A DNA stretch of 40,614 bases from Chara braunii (taxonomy: Eukaryota; Streptophyta; Charophyceae; Charales; Characeae): positions 556,816 to 597,429 of the forward strand of contig BFEA01000350.1 in assembly GCA_003427395.1 (NCBI GenBank), read 5' to 3'. The notes under the pieces were generated by a model. It did not search any database. It saw nothing but the letters and a program-made list of their open reading frames with translations, and was not told the origin of the DNA. This document shows, piece by piece, positions 1 through 10,084 of this stretch. The stretch's first letter is position 1. Each line of letters begins with the position of its first letter. Position numbers and translations under genes: made by a program.

Positions 1-279
1 GGGTCTGTGGCCGTGCGGGGGGACACAGGCGGGTCTTTCCATGGGGTGCGACGACAGTCTGACGCTCAGCTGCCTCNGGTCTGGGGCAGCCCTTTCGCAT
101 CTCGAGCCTGACGAGCGCATCCGCGCTTGGCGTCCCGTCAGCGACATCCTCCATCGCCTTTTCTGCTCCGCTGTTGCGTCGGGCGGCGGCGGGCATGGGC
201 GCAGGGGCTTCCTCTCGTCGACAACTGTCATCTGTGGTTCGATTGTCTCCGCTTCGACATCTCGTATCTGCGTCCTGCG

Positions 280-465
280 TCAGCAAGTGGCCAACGCCGT
301 TTGCGCTGAGCCCCTGTCGAACAGTTGCGCCATAGTGTGCGCTTCGCCGTCGTCGAAGAACTGCGCCTCCTCGAAGAACTGTGAGCCGTCAAAGAGCAGC
401 GCCATCGTGTGCGTTGTGCCCTCTTCAAGGTAAAGTGTTGTTCGACCTGCCCTCGTGTCAGGCAT
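280..465 (-). other. short acidic open frame, doubtful
   Basis: A 61-codon frame on the minus strand begins at an ATG and ends in TGA at 280-282. The same frame stays open beyond that stop almost to the window edge. The peptide is acidic and contains an internal duplication, with HTMA-LFD seen twice. At the DNA level this is an imperfect repeat around 316-430, including two copies of TCGAAGAACTG. I do not recognise a family. It could be a fragment of a decayed gene or simply repeated DNA that happens to be open. There is no clear promoter or splice context. Confidence 0.15.
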
Positions 466-540
466 GTTTGTCGGCCCATGGGAGCGGCCGTGTCGCGCCA
501 CCTGTTTCAAGTCGCGAGCGGCCCCGTGATTCTTGCTTGC

Positions 541-1010
541 CATCATCATCATCATCATCGCCCCCATCATCACCATCATCGTCGCCACCACCATCAGCGT
601 CATCATCTTCATCATCATCATCATCATCACCATCATTGTCATCGTGATCATCATCATCTTCATCAGCATCATCATCATCATCAACAACATCATCATCAGC
701 CTCGTCAACGTCATCAACATCGTCATCATCATCGACATTATCATCAACATCATCAACATCATCAACAACATCATCATCATCAGCGACATCGTCGCCGTCA
801 CCGAAATCACCGCCATCGTCCTCTTCGTTGTCATCGCCATTATCAACATCGTCATCATCGTCGTCATCACAATCATCATCATCACGAACATCATCATCGA
901 CGTCACCTTCGTCATCAACATCGTCATCATCGTCAGCGACATCGTCGCCCAGATCAACATTACCACCGTAATCGTCACTATCATCGTGTTCATCACCGTC
1001 GTCATCATTT
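541..1010. repeat. imperfect CAT/ATC trinucleotide tract
   Basis: About 470 bases of (CAT)n, interrupted by CGT, CAA, CAC and CGC triplets. It reads as His-rich, Ile-rich or Ser-rich on the plus strand and Asp-rich or Met-rich on the minus strand, so long open frames exist in every register. These frames are composition artefacts, not genes. The interruptions keep the period of three, as expected of an old expanded microsatellite. Confidence 0.9.
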
Positions 1011-1812
1011 TCCTCATGTCGTGCCACATGTCGCAAGTGGCTGGGACGGCGGGAACGGATGACGTGGACATCGGGGCACACGATTTGTGTGTCCCGTTCT
1101 GCTTCTCTCTCATTCGTTCCACTCGACCGCCCCCACGACTCTTGTTTGGCTTGGCATTGAAGAAAAACTGTCGTTGATCACAAGCTGGGCATTGCAAACC
1201 ACTCCCCCGCGGTCGAGGCAAACACGAAATCGCCTATTCCCAGCGGAACACGAAACCCCTTCGAAACACTTCCCTCGCTCGTTTGCTGTTCTCAACAAAG
1301 AGATTAGAGGTTGGTTATCACAAAGGAGACGCTACGTGCGACCACTGTTGGTACTAAGCGTCGCGCGGTGGCCACGGTGGGAAGGATGTCCGCCGTCCAC
1401 GTGGCGTGCAGTGAGAGGTAAGGTATTCATTAACAGGAGGGGGTCGTCGTTCCGTGTTCGTGTTCTCGCCGCAACACTTGATCCTCCCTCCCCGAAGAGA
1501 CTATGGCGTCAATCCCGGGAGAGTTGCTGTCGTCTCCATCCCGCGCACACGACGTGCACATGATCCACCATAGAGGTCATGGATGTCGACCGCGCGCTCC
1601 TGGCGCTGGTCGTGAAGGATGCGATATCGCATTCCGCACGACAAATATCAGGACTGTGCGTGCAACATCCGCGGGCTCCAGAACGAAGAACGCACACGTT
1701 GCTTGCGCGCGATGGAGAACGTCTGCGCCGCTCGCTGCAATGACGATGTCGTTTCTTCGGCGTGAGCGCCGCATGTTTCGTGGCGACAACCTCGACACGA
1801 AAACATATCCTC
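1011..1812. other. no recognisable feature
   Basis: Mixed-composition DNA with several short overlapping open frames on both strands. None shows a motif I recognise. I see no RNA gene, terminal repeat or tandem structure. It separates the trinucleotide tract from the palindrome that follows. Confidence 0.4.
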
Positions 1813-2225
1813 GTTCAGTAACGAACAATCCGGCCGCCTCCGGAAAACGTCTCAGTCATCGGGGCAAGGGGGGTCGCCATTGTCACCGCAAGCTCGAAAC
1901 CAACAACAGCCAAACGAAAAACGACGCGTGGCGTGTGGTTGCCTGGCGAGATGGGAAGTTCGGATTCCGACGAACTACAACAATCATGCGCAGTGCTCTC
2001 GGAAAAGCAGCAATCTGTTGTGGTCGCTCGACCGCAGGGAGAGCACGCGCAGGTGTGAAAATAGCGCATGATTGTTGTAGTTCGCCGGGATCCGAAGTTC
2101 CCATTTTTTTGGCGGTTGTTGGTTTCGCGTTCGCAGTCACAATGCTATCCCGGGTTGCCCTGATGACTACGTTTTGCGGGACACAGTTCCCACCTTTCGG
2201 GCGTGGGGTCGATAGTTCATAACGC
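1813..2225. repeat. 0.4-kb imperfect palindrome (fold-back)
   Basis: The left arm (about 1813-2000) is an imperfect inverted copy of the right arm (about 2039-2225). The best paired core is 1951-1991 with 2064-2104. It includes GAACTACAACAATCATGCGC on the left and its exact inverse on the right. Inner arms GTGCTCTC (1993-2000) and GAGAGCAC (2039-2046) also pair. The left arm carries an extra stretch of about 30 bases near 1916-1950, and the right arm one near 2120-2180. The shape fits a fold-back element or MITE-like relic. I could not identify target-site duplications. Confidence 0.75.
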
Positions 2226-2970
2226 CATGCCAGTTTTCAGCGTGCGGCGAAGTTCGGATTCCGGCAGACTTGCAATCTGAAGCATGCAAAGTCGGGAGCT
2301 GCTCGGATGATTATTGTTGTTACGACCGCGTCGCTGAAATAAGACGCTTACGGTTTGTATGGATCTTTTCAGAGTCCTGGTTGCATGACTGTTCGCTTTG
2401 TTGATGAGGAGAATTGGGGTCCATGGGGGTCTATTGGGGGCTGCGCTGCGCCAATTTCCGACGTGGTGCACCTGCGACGACCATTTCTGTTCTGCGTGCT
2501 CTGTTGGAACAAACACTTGTGAGCAGCAGCAGGGCCTCCCTGAACATGCAGCCAAGCCTAGCGTTCCTTCTGTGCAATTCCACACCGGTCATCCAAATAT
2601 CCGTCGTCCCCCGCGCAAACTGGTTCCTGGCCAATCCAGAAGCGCCAAGTTCGGATCCCGGCGGACTTTGAGGTCCCTCGTAAATTTAACCGCCATTTTC
2701 GACGGCCACGACTGTCGAGTGCGTTCTGATTACCAGAGGCCTCCGGGCACGCAAAAGTGCTCGCATGAGGCCTGGAGCTTCAAGTGTGAGTTGATTGCGC
2801 GAGGACTGTGGGTGTGAAAAATTGCTCACCTTCTGAGATGCCCTTCGAGGGGTTTGTGGGGGTTGCCGACAGTGATAGCGGTCGTGTCCCTTGTCTATGT
2901 GCCGTCGATCTTTGTTGCCCCCAGAGGGTTTTGACCGTCCCGGTGCGCGGATTCTTGTCGCACACATGTC

Positions 2971-3052
2971 GAATCGGGGCTTGGAAGGGTTGCAGGGGGG
3001 GTCGCCTTGTCGACTGGCCGAATCGGGGCTTGGAAGGGTTGCAGGGGGGGTC
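2971..3052. repeat. 49-bp direct duplication inside the first array unit
   Basis: GAATCGGGGCTTGGAAGGGT followed by TGCAGGGGGG occurs at 2971 and again at 3020. It is a local tandem duplication seen only in this unit, so it postdates divergence of the units. Confidence 0.8.
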
Positions 3053-3740
3053 TTTCATCAGTTTCTACATATTTCTTGTATGTGCGGTTGGGATGTCCGA
3101 TCTCGATGAACTCTTACGCTAGGGGTCAATTTGGGGTCGCGCTGCGCCCGATTTTTTGGTGTTGCATCCACCGCTGCCCTTTGCTCTACGCGTGCTGACG
3201 TTCAACGACAGCTTGAGAGTTGCAAAGCCTTCCTTCTGTGCGGCCGAGGATAGCGTTCCTTGTGTGCACCCGCTGGCGCTCCGTTCCACTGACACCGGAC
3301 ACACAAAAACAGGTTCCTTGCTACTCCCGCACCGGCCAAATTCGGATCCCGGAGGACTTCGAGGCGCTGCATGAATCTGACAGTTGTTTTCGACGGCTTG
3401 GACTTCTCCGTCCGTTTTCAATGCCGGCGGCCTGGTATTGCGCAAAATTGCTCGCCTTGTAAGTTGCCCTGAAAGGGGTTTATTGGGGTTGACGACGGTG
3501 TTGCTGGCCGACTCCATTTCCGGTGTGCCGTGGATCTTTGTTCATCGGCACCCCAAATTGCGGTGCGCCCGAGCAACGCCTGCTTCTGTGCAAACGCCAT
3601 CCATCCGTTACGAATGCAGGCGAATCCACCAAGTTCGGATTCTGGCGGACTTTGATGATCGACGCGAATCTGTCTGTCCTTTGCGTGGCGCCTGGAGCTT
3701 CGAGTGTGAGTTGATTGCGAGAGGACTCTGGGTGCAAGAA

Positions 3741-3865
3741 ATTGCTCGCCCTCTGAAATGCCCTTCAAGGGGTTCATGGGGGTTGCCGAAAATAAGGGAC
3801 ACGACCGTTGTCACCGTCGGCAACCTTCATTAACCCCTTCGAAGGGATTTATGAAGGCGAGCAAT
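3741..3865. repeat. long hairpin, array unit 2
   Basis: Left arm 3741-3789 (ATTGCTCGCC... to GGTTGCCGA) pairs imperfectly with right arm 3817-3865 (TCGGCAACC... to GAGCAAT). The loop of about 27 bases holds AATAAGGGACACGACCG. The right arm is more diverged here than in the two following units. Confidence 0.8.
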
Positions 3866-4762
3866 TTTTCGCGCCCACGATCTTTGTTGCCCCCCTAGGT
3901 TTTTGACCGTCGCAGTGTACGGAGTCTTGTCGCACAAACGGGGGTCGCCTTCTAGACTGGCCGAATCAATGTTTGGAAAGGTTGAAGGGGGGATCTTTCA
4001 TCCTTTTCTACATTTTTCTTGTCTACGCAGTGGGGATGTCCGAGTTCGATAAGCTCTTGCGCTAGTACCTGTGAATGGAAAACTGCACGAGCTCGCTTAG
4101 ACGATGGTGGGAATCGAGTTTATGGTGGTCAGTTTGGGGTCACGCTGCGCCGAATTGTGTGGTAGTGCATCCACCACTACCCTTTGTTCTGCGCGTGCTA
4201 TCGTTCACCGACAACAGAGCCTTCCTTCTGTTCACCCAAACATGGCGTTCCTTGTGTGCACCCACTGGCGCTACCTTACACTAACACAAGCCGTGCGAAA
4301 ACAGGTTCCTTGCTACTCCTACACCCGCCAAATTCGGATTCCGGCGAACTTAGAGGCTCCCCGTAAATCTGACCGTTATTTTCAACAGCTTGGACTGCCC
4401 AGTCCGTCTTCAATGCCGGCGGCCTGGTAGTGCGAAAAAGTGCTCGCCTTGTGAGTTGCCCTGAAAGGGGTTTATTGGGGTTGACGACGGTGTCACTGGC
4501 CGGGTGCATTTCCGGTGTGCCGTGAATCTTCGTTCATCGACGCCCCGAAATGCGGTGCGGCCGAGCATCGCCTGCTTCTGTGCAAACGCCATCCGCCCGT
4601 TCCAATACCTGCAACCGTGAAAAAACCTGTTACTCGCTGCAGGCAAATCCGCCAAGTTCGGATCCTGGCGGACTTTGAGGATCGGTGCAAATCTATCCGT
4701 CCTCTGCATGGCGCCTGGAGCTTCGACTGTGAGTTGATTGCGAGAGGACTGCGGGTGAGAGA

Positions 4763-4889
4763 AATTGCTCGCCCTCTGAAATGCCCTTGAAGGGGTTCAT
4801 GGGGGTTGCCGAAAATAAGGGATATGACCGTTGTCACCGAAGGCAACCCCCATAAACCCCTTCAAGGGCATTTCAGAAGGCGAGCAATT
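4763..4889. repeat. long hairpin, array unit 3
   Basis: Left arm 4763-4812 and right arm 4841-4889 are nearly perfect inverted copies, with GAAATGCCCTTGAAGGGG facing CCCCTTCAAGGGCATTTC. The loop contains AATAAGGGATATGACCG. Stem length is about 48 bp. Confidence 0.85.
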
Positions 4890-5848
4890 TTTCGCACCCA
4901 CGATCTTTTCTGCCCCCCCAAGGGTTTTCACCGTCGTGGTGTGCGAAGTCTTGACGCAGACATGCTTGTGTTTCTACGTGCTGTCTGGTTCGCGTTGTCG
5001 CACATCGACGTTCCCGGAGCGCGAATCGGGGGTCGCCTTCTCGACTGGCCGAATCAATGTTTGGAAGTGTTTAAGGGGGGTTCTTTCATCCTTTTCTGCA
5101 TTTTTCTTGTCTGCGCAGTGGAGATGTCTGTGTTCGATAGCTATTGCACTAGTGCCAGCGAATGGAACACCGCACGAGCTCGCTTAGACGATGGTGAGAA
5201 TCGGTGTTTATAGGGGTCTGTTTGGGGTCGCGCTGCGTCGAATTGTGTGGTGGTGCATCCACCACTACCCTTTGTTTTGCGCGTGCTATCGTTCACCGGC
5301 AATAGAGCCTTCCTTCTCTTCGCCCAAACATAGCGTTCCTTGTGTGCACCCACTGGAGCTACCTTCCACTGACCTAAGCCGCGCGAAAACAGGTTCCTTG
5401 CTACTCCTGCACCCGCCAAATTCGGATCCCGGCGAACTTAGAGGCTCCCCGTGAATCTGACCGTTATTTTCAACAGCTTGGACTGCCCAGTCCGTCTTCA
5501 ATGCCGGCAGCCTGGTAGTGCGGAAAAGTGCTCGCCTTGTGAGTTGCCCTGAAAGGGGTTTATTGGGGTTGACGACGGTGTCACTGGCCGGGTGCATTTT
5601 CGATGTGCCGTGGATCTTCGTTCATCGCCGCCCCGAAATGCGGTGCGGCCGAGCATCGCCTGCTTCTGTGCAAACACCATCCACCCGTTCCAATACCTGC
5701 AGCCGCGCGAAAACCTGTTACTCGCTGCAGGCAAATCCGCCAAGTTCGGATCCTGGCGGACTTTGAGGATCGGCGCAAATCTATCCGTCCTTCGCATGGC
5801 GCGTGGAGCTTCAAATGTGAGTTGATTGCGAGAGGACTGCGGGTGCGA

Positions 5849-5976
5849 GTTGCTCGCCCTCTGAAATGCCCTTAAAGGGGTTCATGGGGGTTGCCGAAAG
5901 TAAGGGACATGACCGTTGTCACCGTCGGCAACCCCCATAAACCCCTTCAAGGGCATTTCAGAAGGCGAGCAATTTT
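5849..5976. repeat. long hairpin, array unit 4
   Basis: The same hairpin as in the preceding two units. Left arm is about 5849-5898 and right arm about 5925-5976, around a loop with GTAAGGGACATGACCG. Repeat of the hairpin in the same place shows it was part of the unit before amplification. Confidence 0.85.
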
Positions 5977-6632
5977 TCGCACCCACGATCTTTTCTGACC
6001 CCCAAGGGTTTTGACCGTCGAGGTGTGCGGAGTCTTGACGCAGACATGCTTGTGTTTCTGCGTGCTGTCTGGTTCGCGCTGTCGCACGTCGACGTTCTCG
6101 GCACGCGAATCGGGGGTCGCTATTGCACTAGTGCCAGAGAATGGAGCACCGCACGAGCTCGCTTAGACGATGGTGAGAATCGGTGTTTATAGGGGTCTGT
6201 TTGGGGTCGCACTATGCCGAATTATGTGGTGGTGCATCCACCACTACCCTTTGTTCTGCGCGTGCTATCGTCCACCGACAACAGAGCCTTCCCTCTGTTC
6301 GCCCAAACATAGCGTTCCTTGTGTGCACCCACTGGCGCTACCTTCCACTGACACAAGCCACGCGAAAACAGGCTCCTTGCTACTCCTGCACCCGCCAAAT
6401 TCGGATCCCGGCAAACTTTGTGCCCTCAACGCATAAATCTGACCGTGCTTACAGTTTGCTCCGCTGTTTTGCAGGGTGTGGACACGAATTCGAACGACCC
6501 GTTTGACCCGCACAAGAGAGAATAATCCATTGCGCTGACGGGAATCGCATCCTCTGCACCGACGGTTGCATGACGGCGCCGAAGAAGGCTCGGCGAACGG
6601 CCGCATGAACCGGGTTAAGCCGTCGACTTGCA

Positions 6633-8275
6633 TTGCCAGCTACAACACCTGGAGTTGGCCCCGACGACCTGTTCGGACAGTTCACCGTTCCAACAGTCAG
6701 CTGCGGATTTCGTGAGAGCTTTGGAGGTTGCATCCAACTGCCCACAGAATTGGCAACAACGTCCGCAGCCGAAGAACTGTCTACCTCCCAGATAGAGTTT
6801 CACATTCCTGGCGAGGTGCACCCCACAGCTTCGGCGCACGGCAGTTGCGTGCCAATGGGTGTTTCTTACGCATCGTCTGATGACGAGAGTGAGCGGTTGG
6901 TGGCCACTGATTACTCGTCAGGACAACGGTCCTATTCCAGTGAACCTTTGCTTCGCGCTAGCTCCAGTACTACGAACTTGGTTGTCACCAACTATTCTTC
7001 GGAGGAGCTTTCCACAGCACGGGCGAGTCCAACGCATATGCGAAGTGATGATGCGATTCCAAGTCAGAGCGAGTCTGGGTCGGAATCGTCTGGCAGGGGT
7101 GATGCAGAGAGAAGGGCGATACTGCAGATTTTGCCCGCACCTCTGCCAGGTGAAAGACGAAGGTATAGCATGGCTAATAAGAACGCGAAAGAACAGTACA
7201 AAAGAGCGAGAAACATGCTGTCCGGAAGAAGACTGCTCATGGTGCGCGGCATGGCATGTTGCAAGGCTCGATGTTGTTACGACGTGTCGCCTGAGGACGT
7301 GTGAAAGGTTAGACAAGGACTGTACAGTAAGAGTCCGAGAGAGCGAGCTGAGTGGTGGATGAAAAGTATTAAGGATTTCACAGTAAATGAGAGTGGACAG
7401 AAACGTGTCCGCCCTGTGGAGTTGGAACGTTCAATATGCATCAGGGCGTACTGCAATGCACTCGGTGTCTCACGTAATACATTTTACAGCTACAAAAAAC
7501 ATTTCGACAATGGCTACGTGCATTCCGAGCATGGCCTGACGGGAAAATATAGGCCAACCAATAAAACGGTCACCATGCTTCCCAGCATGAGAACGTTCAT
7601 CGAGTGTCATGCGGATAGCATGCCGAATGAGGTGGCTAACCAAGGTGGGGTTTCCAGACCGAAGCTTCGACTCCCGGCTGCTTTCACGAAGAGATCAATT
7701 TATGAGTCCATCAAATCCGACTTTCTGGCCGCTGGCCTCGATGTCGTGTCTGAGTCCAATTTTATAAGTTGTGGCGGAAACACTTTTTCCACATTTCCCT
7801 CGCGCAATCTAACACGTTCACGAAGTGGGCCGTCTGTTATGAACTGAAGGAACGTATACAATATGTTGCTCTTCCTCGAGATCGAGAACGTGCTTGAGAG
7901 GATATGAAAGCACACCAAAGGAGGCAAGTTGAACATTGATTGGACTACAGTCGAGCGAAAACTGATTTCATGGTTCGTCCGAACGAGCGTTTGTATCTCA
8001 TCATTGACGGCATGGATCAGAAGAAAACAACTATCCCCCATATTGGTGAAACGAACCACTCGAAAGCACTTAGGCACGAGATGATGATGAAGACTAATCT
8101 GACAGGCGTCATTGCACACGGCAGAGACCCTAGTATATATGTGTACACGTGGTTTCCGTATTTCAAACACAATTCCAACACGGTCGCTACTTGTGTTATG
8201 AGAACCCTTGTCGAAATTCAAGGGAGCGGGACGCCACTGCCACGGTTTTTGCGCATTCAAGGAGATAATTCAATG
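6633..8275 (+). pseudogene. broken transposase-like gene (HTH plus DUF7869-like core)
   Basis: This looks like the single gene of a eukaryotic DNA transposon, now inactive. In order, I see a Ser/Thr-rich N-terminal region with no ATG at its 5' edge, a Cys-containing stretch (ACCKARCCYDVSPEDV), a helix-turn-helix-like segment around 7436-7510 (CNALGVSRNTFYSYKKHF), an NTFTK-VCYELKE segment near 7811, and a core with LYLIIDGMDQKKT (Asp codon 8006-8008) and PRFLRIQGDN (Asp codon 8264-8266). The two Asp-containing strands fit an RNase H-like fold. Breaks: in-frame TGA at 7302-7304, a one-base loss near 7761-7763, TGA at 7895-7897 and TGA at 7937-7939. After 8275 the frame loses resemblance, so the C-terminus is missing. 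The family name is recalled from conserved motifs, not searched. Confidence 0.6.
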
Positions 8276-8309
8276 TATGACAATGACATATCAGTTTCGT
8301 CTTTAAAGT

Positions 8310-8830
8310 CACATAAATTGTCAAAGTGTGATAGAGTCAAAAATTATCGAAGTGTCACAGTGTTGGAATCCATCCTTAAATCACACCGAACAGACTGAGT
8401 GTCACGTCTTTTAATAAGTATGTAGTACATAAATTATCGAGGTGCGATGAAACCCATAGTCACTGTACTTAAACCGTAATCTCGTTTGTCGTGTCATTCG
8501 TTTGTCGTGTGATTCGTTAAACTTTGTCGTGATTAGTATACATTTAATAGAGTTAAAGCAAAAATTATCAAAGTGCGACGAAATTCATACTAGACTATTA
8601 GTACTTAAATCATCCGTATGCCTGCCGTAAATGTCCCACTTCGATTGAGTTTCAATAAATTAAGGGAAGTCACAATGTTGTCTAAAAGAGGTTCGACTCA
8701 ATGCTGACTCAAAATTGAGCAAGGTGTAAATAAATGGAGAGTTCAAAAATTTTTATTGTAACCGTAACGGCTTTTAAGTTACAAAATTGATAGAAGTGCA
8801 ATGAAATCCACACTTAATCCATCATGATCA
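8310..8830. repeat. AT-rich stretch with a recurring ~40-50-base box
   Basis: A degenerate box of the form AAATTATC-AAGTGCGATGAAATCCATA...ACTTAAATC recurs near 8321 (core only), 8338, 8430, 8560 and 8781. The boxes share orientation and are separated by about 90, 130 and 220 bases. They directly follow the broken transposase gene, so they could be subterminal repeats of that element. I did not find a terminal inverted repeat. Confidence 0.5.
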
Positions 8831-9046
8831 GTGGATAATTGCCTTGAATCTTCGGTTTATATTCAATTTATAGCTTCCCAATTGCATTCTTCGGGTTCTT
8901 AAGTTCTATTTAGGTTCAAAATATAGCGATTTTAACATAAAATTAATAGCGTGCGAGTACCAATTTAAAATATAATGTCATATTTTAACGAATAACATGT
9001 TACTAGCATTTAAACATGTTCCAACGCTCCCTAACCCTCCGTGGGT
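8831..9046. other. AT-rich spacer, nothing recognised
   Basis: AT-rich sequence without an open frame, hairpin or repeat that I can support. It bridges the boxes after the transposase relic and the start of the GACCCN minisatellite. Confidence 0.4.
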
Positions 9047-10084
9047 GAAGACCCTCACCCAGACCAAGACCCTAACCCAGACCAGGATCCTCATTTGCAT
9101 CCTACTACAAGTCCAATGTTATGTTATATTGAAGATATCATCAAAACTAACACGTAATTCGATGTTGAGGGAATATGAGTCATTGCTGAAGATACAAACC
9201 AAATTCGTATAGACAAAAGTTGATTCTAACACGAATATGGAGTCAAAATGAATATGGTAATCAATAAAAGAAATTATTATGTTACCGATTGAAGTCAAAT
9301 CCCTCCAGGGTAAACCTCGATTCGACCGACACCAAGATTGCACAGGTTGTAACTTAGACCAAAACTCACACCCAGAACAAGACACTGAGGCACACCTGGA
9401 CTCAAACCTCAACCCAAACCAATACCATGATCATGACCCTGACCCTGACCCTGACCGTGACCTTGACCCGGACTCGGACCCAAACCCACACCCTGACCCC
9501 GACTTGGACCCGGACCCAGACCCTGACCTGAACTCAGACCTTGACCCAGACCCTGACCAAGACTCAGACCCAAACCCTGACCCACACACAGACCCTGACA
9601 CAGTCCAAGACCACGACCTTCAACCCGACCCAAACTGAGATGGTCCACCCAGGAACCTGACCCTAAGCCCGACCAAACTGTTGACCCAGACCAAGATCCC
9701 GTTCTGCCCCATAAGCCATATCAAGACCCTGACCGGGAGCAAGACCCGGACCTTAAAAGTTCCTGACCTTCACCCAGACCCGCACCTAGACCATGGCCCA
9801 AACCCTCACCTAGACCCTCACCTAGACCCAAAGCAAGACCATGACCCAATTCTTGAGCTAGAGTCAAACCAAGACCTTCACCCGGACAAAGACCTTGACC
9901 AGAACCCACATCGACACCCAGAACCTCACCCTGACCTGGACCTAGATCTTGATCAAGAGCAGCACCCTCACCAAGAGCAAGACCCTCACCAAGACCAAGA
10001 TCTTGACCCAGACCACGACCCTCACCCACACTACAATGTTGACCAAAACCAAGACCCGTGGCCAGACCGAGACCCTCACCCATC
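9047..10084. repeat. GACCCN hexamer minisatellite, split by an AT-rich piece
   Basis: Degenerate repeats of GACCCT/GACCCA/GACCAA occur at 9047-9092 and again from about 9340 to 10084. They are split by about 240 bases of AT-rich DNA (9093-9335). The hexamer encodes Asp-Pro on one frame, Thr-Leu/Thr-Lys on another, and Gly-Gln-Gly-Leu on the minus strand. This produces long but meaningless open frames. The repeat runs directly into a gag coding frame at its right edge. The hexamer resembles but does not match plant (TTTAGGG) or human-type telomere repeats. Confidence 0.85.

Larger units (their letters stand above)
2434..6449. repeat. degenerate tandem array of ~1-kb units
   Basis: A landmark resembling TTGGGGTCGCGCTGCG recurs at 2434, 3131, 4134, 5222 and 6201. 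This gives successive spacings of about 697, 1003, 1088 and 979 bases, and the last unit is partial. Each full unit contains two diverged half-units. Both halves have AA(A/G)TTCGGATCC-GGCG-ACTT, then AATCTG-CCG, then TTGCTCGCC followed by an AAGGGGTT-AT-GGGGTTG block. The units from 3131 onward also have a long hairpin and a tail with CTTTCATC-TTT. Open frames occur in all six registers and shift between units, so I do not regard it as coding. It is either a satellite-like array or multiplied element remnants. Confidence 0.85.

Noticed and set aside
409-1177. Long His-, Ile-, Asp- and Met-rich open frames on both strands
   Set aside because: All are translations of the same CAT/ATC trinucleotide tract in different registers.
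1503-2222. A gene spanning the palindrome
   Set aside because: Both strands translate to similar peptides because of the inverted repeat; no independent coding evidence.
2431-6436. Many 60-130-codon frames in the tandem array
   Set aside because: Equivalent frames differ between units in length and register and show no known motif.
9409-10060. Interstitial telomere
   Set aside because: The hexamer AGGGTC/TGGGTC is not TTTAGGG, TTAGGG or another standard telomere unit and is too variable.
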